Source of the DNA: Parcubacteria group bacterium
GTDB taxonomy: Bacteria > Patescibacteriota > Minisyncoccia > Phycocordibacterales > UBA12088
Length of the DNA stretch: 10,765 bases
NCBI GenBank assembly: GCA_021731325.1
Contig: JAKFXP010000012.1
Coordinates: forward strand, 1-10,765
Reading direction: 5' to 3'
This document shows positions 7,079 to 10,765 of the stretch, one piece after another. The translations under genes and the position numbers were made by a program. The notes below the pieces were generated by a model. It did no database searches. It worked only from the letters and a program-made list of their open reading frames with translations, and had not been told where the DNA came from. Within the stretch, counting starts at the first letter, position 1. Every line of letters begins with the position of its first letter.

Positions 7079-7905
7079 ATACGAAGTGCAGTACTCCACG
7101 ATTCGGCCTGTTCTTTTGTAGGCGTCTTGCCATGCCACCGGTAATCCCCCTCTATTTCAGGGACTCCTTTACCCGGAATCGTGTGAGCAATAATAACCGT
7201 TGGTCGAGTGGTCTCCAGACGAGCTGCTTCAATTGCATCAATGAACATTTCAATATTGTGTCCATCGATCATCAGCGTATTCCAATTAAACGCTTCGTAT
7301 TTTTGACGCAACGGTTCAAGTGACATAACCTCTTCGGTTTTACCCCCCAACTGTATCTCATTACGATCAATGATAGCGGTGAGATTACCAAGCTTTTGAT
7401 GTGCGGCAAACATAGCTGCTTCCCACGTGCCGCCGCACTCCTGCTCGCCGTCCGACATAATGCAGTACGTTCGAAATGTGCGTCCATCCATACGCCCTGC
7501 AAGTGCAATACCTGCGGCCTGTCCCAGTCCTTCCCCAAGAGGGCCACTGGTCGTTTCAAGTCCCGGGAGTCGTGTGCGTTCCGGATGCCCCTGCAAACGC
7601 GAGCCGAACCGACGCAACGTAGCAAGTTCTTCAACGGGAAAATACCCTGACTGCGCCATGGCGACATAGCGCACCGGAACGATGTGACCATTTGATAGAA
7701 TCAGACGATCGCGCTCCACCCACTCGGGGTCAGCGGGATTGTGCTGCAATATCTCAAAATAGAGCGCCGCAAAAATATCTGCCATACCCAATGGCCCCGC
7801 CGTATGTCCACTTGGCGCAGACCCCAGCATGTCAATCAACGCACACCGGATATCTCGTGCACGCACTTCGAGTCGAACAATATCTGATTCGGTGAGTGAC
7901 GACAT
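7075..7905 (-). CDS. Transketolase, N-terminal half (diphosphate-binding domain)
   Basis: First chain of the split transketolase, 276 residues. It binds the diphosphate and Mg2+ of thiamine diphosphate and should pair with the product of the next gene. Visible motifs: SGHTAGPLG (32-40, with H34), LSNGHIVPVRY (70-80, H74), GHPERT (106-111, H107), TTSGPLGEGLGQAAG (118-132), and the cofactor motif SDGEQ (151-155) to DRN (180-182), that is the GDG-N motif with Ser in place of the first Gly and D152 and N182 as metal ligands. It ends with GKTPTKEQAESW, as in other N-halves. Split transketolases are usual in archaea and common in Patescibacteria. It begins 8 nt after the rpe-like stop. No Shine-Dalgarno is seen; a consensus TATAAT lies 7 nt before the ATG. 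Its stop overlaps the start of the C-half by 4 nt. Confidence 0.94.
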   Translation of the reverse strand: MSSLTESDIVRLEVRARDIRCALIDMLGSAPSGHTAGPLGMADIFAALYFEILQHNPADPEWVERDRLILSNGHIVPVRYVAMAQSGYFPVEELATLRRFGSRLQGHPERTRLPGLETTSGPLGEGLGQAAGIALAGRMDGRTFRTYCIMSDGEQECGGTWEAAMFAAHQKLGNLTAIIDRNEIQLGGKTEEVMSLEPLRQKYEAFNWNTLMIDGHNIEMFIDAIEAARLETTRPTVIIAHTIPGKGVPEIEGDYRWHGKTPTKEQAESWSTALRI

Positions 7906-7912
7906 ATATACG

Positions 7913-7918
7913 ATTATA
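7913..7918 (-). promoter_or_regulatory. Candidate internal -10 box before the transketolase N-half
   Basis: On the - strand TATAAT (7918 to 7913) matches the -10 consensus fully and overlaps the rpe-like stop codon. Only seven bases (CGTATAT) separate it from the ATG at 7905, so initiation would start at or next to the A of ATG and give a leaderless mRNA. No -35 box is recognisable 17 bp upstream. Local AT richness could produce this by chance. Confidence 0.35.
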
Positions 7919-8633
7919 TACCCGCAGGGTGTGCAGTATGTATGAGTGATTGCACAAGTGACTCAAGCGAGGTGACCTGTTCACCAGGATTCGTGGCACT
8001 AAATACTGCAGACCCTATCGCAAATCGTGTCGCCCCTGCATCTATCAAGCTGGGGATCGTTTTTTCACTCACGCCGATATCAACCCCGATAGTGAGTGCA
8101 GGCCAACGGGTATGAATCATACGAATCGTGTCGAGAGTGCGCACATCCAGTGGTACCCCATGACGACCAACTTCTTGATTACCCATACATTGCACAAATG
8201 CAATCTGTTCAACGTACGGTGCTAAACGATCAATGTCGGTAAGCGGTTTAATAGCAAGAGCGAACTCGATCTCAAACCTGGCGCACAAGGTGATAATCTC
8301 GGGAAGTACCTCAGTACTTTCAAGGTGTACAATGACCGTTGATGCGCCGGCATGTGCCCACTCCTCGATACAGGTTTCGGGTCGTGCAACCATAAGGTCG
8401 ATTTCGACATCAATCTGTTCCCATTCGGGTAAGCCATTCTCTTGTGAGACTACCTTGTCGAACGATTCACGATCAACGCCCCCGTACGGCCACGACGCTT
8501 TGGGAGTATAGATGCCATCAAGAATATCGATTTGAACACGGGACGCAGCGCGTGATACTTTTGCCATTTCTTCAGCAAGATGCTCATATGAACGTGGAAT
8601 AATAGCAGGGATGATGTGTGCAGTGCTGGTCAT
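7914..8633 (-). CDS. rpe: Ribulose-phosphate 3-epimerase-like TIM-barrel protein (divergent)
   Basis: 239 residues from the ATG at 8633, chosen because it makes an ATGA overlap with the rpiB stop; the frame extends 29 residues further but inside rpiB. Classical Rpe interconverts ribulose 5-phosphate and xylulose 5-phosphate. Barrel landmarks are present: IIPAIIPR at the N-terminus (SIL motif), VQIDILDG (33-40), IDLMVARPE (78-86), AGASTVIVHLE (95-105), GVDIGVS (183-189) and the phosphate-binding end GATRFAIGSAVF (200-211). The catalytic acids D36 and D185 match Asp37 and Asp177 of the human enzyme. Both metal-binding histidines are changed: Q34 for His35 and D79 for His70. The PGFGGQ loop is replaced by CMGNQEVGRHGVP (149-161). 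Its place between rpiB and transketolase argues for an epimerase role, but another sugar phosphate or a metal-independent mechanism is possible. Confidence 0.75.
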   Translation of the reverse strand: MTSTAHIIPAIIPRSYEHLAEEMAKVSRAASRVQIDILDGIYTPKASWPYGGVDRESFDKVVSQENGLPEWEQIDVEIDLMVARPETCIEEWAHAGASTVIVHLESTEVLPEIITLCARFEIEFALAIKPLTDIDRLAPYVEQIAFVQCMGNQEVGRHGVPLDVRTLDTIRMIHTRWPALTIGVDIGVSEKTIPSLIDAGATRFAIGSAVFSATNPGEQVTSLESLVQSLIHTAHPAGI

Positions 8634-9118
8634 GGAGTATGTAGTGAACGAGTATTGGTTTCTATTTTTTTTATGCGACGCACATGACGAGGGTCTTGCG
8701 AAAACGGAGTGGTGAGCCATCGATGCACTGCTTCTTTTGCTTCTGCTTCGTGCAAAAATCGTGCGCCAAGCGAAAGCACGTTTGCATCATTATGCTCTCG
8801 CGAGAGCGTAATCTCATCAAGGTCGTTGTATAGTGCGCCACGTGACTCGCCATTATACACGACCGCGCGTACGTACGGAAACCGATTTGCTACTATGGCT
8901 TCACCCTGCCCCGAACCGCCGAAAATAATCGCACGGTACCGGTCAGGAGAACGCGAGACCATCCGCGCAGCTTTTGCAATAATGTCGGGGTAGTCATCAA
9001 GCTCGTTATACTCAACCGCTCCTTTGTCGAGTATTTCGTACCCCAACGATGCCACAAATGGTTTGAGTTGCTCCTTCAGATCGAAGCCCGCATGATCAGA
9101 AGCAAGGACAATTTTCAT
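8630..9118 (-). CDS. rpiB: Ribose-5-phosphate isomerase B (RpiB/LacAB family)
   Basis: 162 residues. It interconverts ribulose 5-phosphate and ribose 5-phosphate in the cytoplasm. Family signs: MKIVLASDHAGFDLKEQL at the start (substrate-side D8, H9), DYPDIIAKAA (42-51), the loop FGGSGQGEAIVANR (66-79), and SREHNDANVLSLGAR with the conserved H in REHND. The E. coli catalytic Cys65 position is Gly here, and E73 in the GSGQGE loop lines up with the catalytic glutamate of the Mycobacterium tuberculosis enzyme (GGSGNGE), so this is the Glu-type active site. The C-terminus (about 145-162) is basic and variable. It begins 3 nt after the gap stop, with AGGA close to the ATG and AAGG further up, the nearest thing to a Shine-Dalgarno in the operon. 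Its stop overlaps the next start (ATGA). Confidence 0.93.
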   Translation of the reverse strand: MKIVLASDHAGFDLKEQLKPFVASLGYEILDKGAVEYNELDDYPDIIAKAARMVSRSPDRYRAIIFGGSGQGEAIVANRFPYVRAVVYNGESRGALYNDLDEITLSREHNDANVLSLGARFLHEAEAKEAVHRWLTTPFSQDPRHVRRIKKIETNTRSLHTP

Positions 9119-9121
9119 ATC

Positions 9122-10168
9122 CTAGTGACCTTGAATGTGTTTACCACTTGCAAGCACATGCTGAAGCAATGCGTGGGTATACCCCATTTCGTTGTCGTAC
9201 CACGCACAGACCTTGACCAGAGTGCCATCTACCACGCGAGTCATGGTGAGGTCGGCAATTGAGGCGTACTCAGATCCAATGATATCGCTGGAGACCAATT
9301 CTTCACTCGACACCGAAAAGACTTTTTTCCACCGCTCCTCATTGGCGGCGAGACGCAACATACCATTGACCTCCTCGACACTGGTGGGACGCTTGGCAAT
9401 AAAGGTAATGTCCGCAACCGAACCGGTGATAACCGGAATACGCATGGCAATGCCATCAAACTTACCTTTGAGGTCGGTCACTACTTCGGTGACGGCCGTA
9501 GCGGCACCGGTTGAGCTCGGAATGATATTGTGCGCCCCTGCTCTGCCCCGACGCCACTCCTTGGCGTCGGGCATGTCGACGATGGTTTGTGTCGCGGTGT
9601 ATGCGTGAATCGTGTTGAGCATCGCTTTTTCGATACCGAGCTGTTCGTGTAATATCTCGATGAGTGGGGCTGATGCGTTGGTAGTACAAGAAGCGTTACT
9701 ACTAATATCACATTCTACAAACTCATCTTCATTGATACCAAGGAGTATAGTTTTACCAATAACTCCTGCAGCGCTCGCATCCCCCTTTGCTGGTGCACTA
9801 ATAACCACGCGCTTCGCCCCTGCCGTAAGGTGTGCTTTTGCTTTTGCATAGTCAGTAAACGCACCGGTCGCCTCAACCACGATATCCACCCCCAAGTCTT
9901 TCCAGGGGAGTGCAGTGGGGTCTTTTTCTTTGTAGAGGGGGATATCTTTGCCATCTACCACAAGAAGCGTACGCCAATCCACCTTATGCGTCCCGACCTC
10001 AAACGACGCTTTACCATAGGCACTGTCATACTTGAGCAAGTAAGCGAGATTGTCTATGTCGCCCAAATCGTTAATCGCAACGATTTCGATATCAGGGTTT
10101 TTGTGAGCGGCGCGCACAAATGCACGTCCGATACGTCCAAACCCGTTGATTGCAACTTTGAGTGCCAT
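9122..10168 (-). CDS. gap: Glyceraldehyde-3-phosphate dehydrogenase, NAD type
   Basis: 348 residues, about the usual length. It oxidises and phosphorylates glyceraldehyde 3-phosphate to 1,3-bisphosphoglycerate. Rossmann start VAINGFGRIGR (5-15). D34 in INDLGD is the acidic residue that normally favours NAD over NADP. Catalytic C161 lies in SNASCTTNAS and its partner H188 in TIHAYTATQ. Substrate-phosphate region GRAGAHNIIPSSTGAA, then AMRIPVITGSVADIT, and the C-terminal WYDNEMGYT. The second Cys of the common ASCTTNC motif is Ala (A165); it is not essential. It is the first gene of a five-gene operon with pentose-phosphate enzymes, so its substrate can be produced by the genes behind it. The ATG at 10168 has no Shine-Dalgarno; -10-like boxes lie 6 and 36 nt upstream. 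Confidence 0.97.
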   Translation of the reverse strand: MALKVAINGFGRIGRAFVRAAHKNPDIEIVAINDLGDIDNLAYLLKYDSAYGKASFEVGTHKVDWRTLLVVDGKDIPLYKEKDPTALPWKDLGVDIVVEATGAFTDYAKAKAHLTAGAKRVVISAPAKGDASAAGVIGKTILLGINEDEFVECDISSNASCTTNASAPLIEILHEQLGIEKAMLNTIHAYTATQTIVDMPDAKEWRRGRAGAHNIIPSSTGAATAVTEVVTDLKGKFDGIAMRIPVITGSVADITFIAKRPTSVEEVNGMLRLAANEERWKKVFSVSSEELVSSDIIGSEYASIADLTMTRVVDGTLVKVCAWYDNEMGYTHALLQHVLASGKHIQGH

Positions 10169-10174
10169 AAATCT

Positions 10175-10180
10175 ACTATA
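10175..10180 (-). promoter_or_regulatory. Candidate gap promoter -10 box, leaderless position
   Basis: On the - strand TATAGT (10180 to 10175) is followed by AGATTT and then the gap ATG. With normal spacing, transcription would start at or beside the start codon. No clear -35 is present 17 bp upstream. It may be an alternative to the extended -10 box further up. Confidence 0.4.
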
Positions 10181-10204
10181 CTAAGGTACTAATACGTATC
10201 CTTC

Positions 10205-10213
10205 AGTATACCA
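10205..10213 (-). promoter_or_regulatory. Candidate gap promoter, extended -10
   Basis: On the - strand TGGTATACT (10213 to 10205) is an extended -10 element. Start would be near 10198, giving a leader of about 30 nt that contains GAAGGA far from the ATG. No -35 match is seen. This is the more ordinary of two candidate promoters for the sugar-phosphate operon. Confidence 0.4.
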
Positions 10214-10280
10214 AGAGAACGTAGGTACTGAGGTGAGGGATATACACAGATGGATATGCCTGTAACCGGCATACGCGTAG

Positions 10281-10309
10281 TTGCAGATGCTTGAGCAGTC
10301 TGGTATAGT
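10281..10309 (+). promoter_or_regulatory. Promoter upstream of the right-end gene or of a small RNA
   Basis: TTGCAG (10281-10286), an exact 17-bp spacer, then TATAGT (10304-10309) preceded by TGG, so both a fair -35 and an extended -10 are present. It is the best sigma70-type promoter in the window. Start would be near 10316, about 209 nt before the next ATG on this strand. Confidence 0.6.
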
Positions 10310-10315
10310 GTTCGC

Positions 10316-10524
10316 AACGCTACTCCTACAACACATCCTCTGACCAAAGAAGGATATGGTGTGCCCTACTGTCGTAGGAAGCAAATACATACCTGAAACA
10401 CGTTGAGTTTTGCTGAGCTCGTACCGATACGATAGCTCACGGGCTCTGGTATGCTTTGCGGGAGTACTGAATGTGCAATACACCAAATAATTTACATTAA
10501 TACTATCTATAATTATCGTTCGAT
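10316..10524 (+). other. Long, structured 5' leader (or small RNA) before the right-end gene
   Basis: This is most of the 356-bp space between gap and the last gene; no convincing protein is seen. The transcript could fold into two hairpins. In the first, TCCTAC (10324-10329) pairs with GTAGGA (10374-10379), with an inner stem ACACATCCT (10331-10339) pairing with AGGAT (10351-10355) and GTGT (10359-10362). In the second, TGAGCT-CGTA (10414-10423) pairs with TACG (10428-10431) and AGCTCA (10434-10439), with a 2-nt bulge and a CCGA loop. No U-tract terminator follows. A 16-codon frame (10356-10406) begins one base after AGAAGGA, but nothing else supports it. No known riboswitch core was recognised. 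Confidence 0.35.
10508..10513 (+). promoter_or_regulatory. Candidate proximal -10 box before the right-end gene
   Basis: A perfect TATAAT (10508-10513) lies 11 nt before the ATG at 10525. Initiation from it would leave a leader of only about 5 nt. The TTTACA at 10491-10496 is too close (11 bp) to act as its -35. It may be a second, near-leaderless promoter for the same gene. Confidence 0.4.
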
Positions 10525-10765
10525 ATGTCAAACGACTCGGCGCCCATGCGCAACACCACTCCAAGACCAGATCGCCGTCCCTCTATACGCACCCTTGATG
10601 AAGCGGTAGCGGCGGCGACACCTCATGTCCCTAACACAAATACCCCTCCACAGGCACCCCAGCAAAGAAACATGACTGGTGGGCGACCCAACAATCAGGG
10701 GGGCGGAAGGCGACGACCTCAAAGCGCCGGATACACGGCCCGCAGACGTAGTGAAGGGACGTCCG
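10525..10765 (+). CDS. Unidentified protein with basic disordered N-terminus (partial, 3' end outside the window)
   Basis: From ATG 10525 the frame is open to the window edge (80 codons). The encoded part has no hydrophobic segment. It begins MSNDSAPMRNTTPRPDRRPS, then a short possible helix (SIRTLDEAVAAAT, about 20-32), then a Pro/Asn/Gln-rich stretch and an Arg/Gly-rich stretch (GGGRRRPQ, TARRRS). This is the composition of a disordered, nucleic-acid-binding tail. In Patescibacteria such tails are found before RNase J, Rho or other RNA-binding enzymes, but nothing here decides among them. Support for coding comes from the open frame, two candidate promoters upstream and the biased amino acid composition. 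An internal ATG (10546) is possible. No Shine-Dalgarno is seen. Confidence 0.7.
   Translation, partial: MSNDSAPMRNTTPRPDRRPSIRTLDEAVAAATPHVPNTNTPPQAPQQRNMTGGRPNNQGGGRRRPQSAGYTARRRSEGTS

Noticed and set aside
7085..7138. Upstream start (7138) for the transketolase C-half.
   Set aside because: The added 20 residues are a translation of the N-half gene's end in another frame; the ATGA overlap at 7078-7075 gives a better start.
10313..10325. CGCAACGCTACTC resembles a stretch I recall from E. coli 4.5S (SRP) RNA, just after a good promoter.
   Set aside because: The conserved SRP helix 8 core (GGAA loop with the GGAAGCAG-type internal loop) is not found downstream and the whole segment does not fold into one long hairpin. 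The match is best seen as chance.
10356..10406. A 16-codon leader peptide with AGAAGGA one base before its ATG.
   Set aside because: The spacing to the ATG is too short for a normal ribosome binding site, there is no run of regulatory codons and no attenuator-like terminator after it.
10181..10564. A 127-codon frame on the - strand across the intergenic region.
   Set aside because: Its composition (many Cys, Tyr, Arg, Ser, no motif) is that of random translation, and it overlaps the start of the right-end gene and the promoters on the other strand.

Overview
The window looks like chromosomal DNA from an ultra-small bacterium of the Candidate Phyla Radiation (Patescibacteria), most probably the Parcubacteria branch. 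The evidence is indirect. Transketolase is split into two genes. A sugar-phosphate operon joins GAPDH to the non-oxidative pentose phosphate pathway. An RND-type transporter has no outer-membrane partner gene in view. Genes are tightly packed with ATGA overlaps, and almost no start codon has a Shine-Dalgarno sequence. UGA is used as a stop, so the code is the standard bacterial one. No rRNA or ribosomal protein is present, so the lineage is an inference.

Left part (1-4962, + strand): the end of an IS30-type transposase (to 100) and its probable right terminal repeat, then a short promoter region. After these come a membrane fusion (adaptor) protein gene (210-1871) and an RND permease gene (1891-4962), which form a two-gene export operon. 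The permease end overlaps by 17 bp the end of a convergent gene (5803-4946, - strand) for an unrecognised, membrane-anchored, probably surface-exposed protein.

Middle (5842-6077): two tandem proline tRNA genes on the + strand, anticodons GGG and CGG, closed by a terminator that can work in both directions. The first tRNA lies inside a perfect 15-bp inverted repeat that lengthens its acceptor stem by 8 bp.

Right part (10168-6080, - strand): one operon in the order gap, rpiB, rpe-like, transketolase N-half, transketolase C-half. Together the products interconvert pentose phosphates and feed glyceraldehyde 3-phosphate into lower glycolysis. This suits organisms that lack phosphofructokinase and use the pentose phosphate branch as a bypass. 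The epimerase-like protein lacks both metal-binding histidines of classical Rpe, and RpiB has the Glu-type rather than the Cys-type active site.

End (10169-10765): a 356-bp divergent intergenic region. It holds promoters for gap and a good + strand promoter (TTGCAG-17-TATAGT), followed by about 200 nt able to form hairpins. A second consensus -10 box lies just before an open reading frame that runs off the window. Its first 80 residues are basic, Pro/Gln/Arg-rich and disordered.
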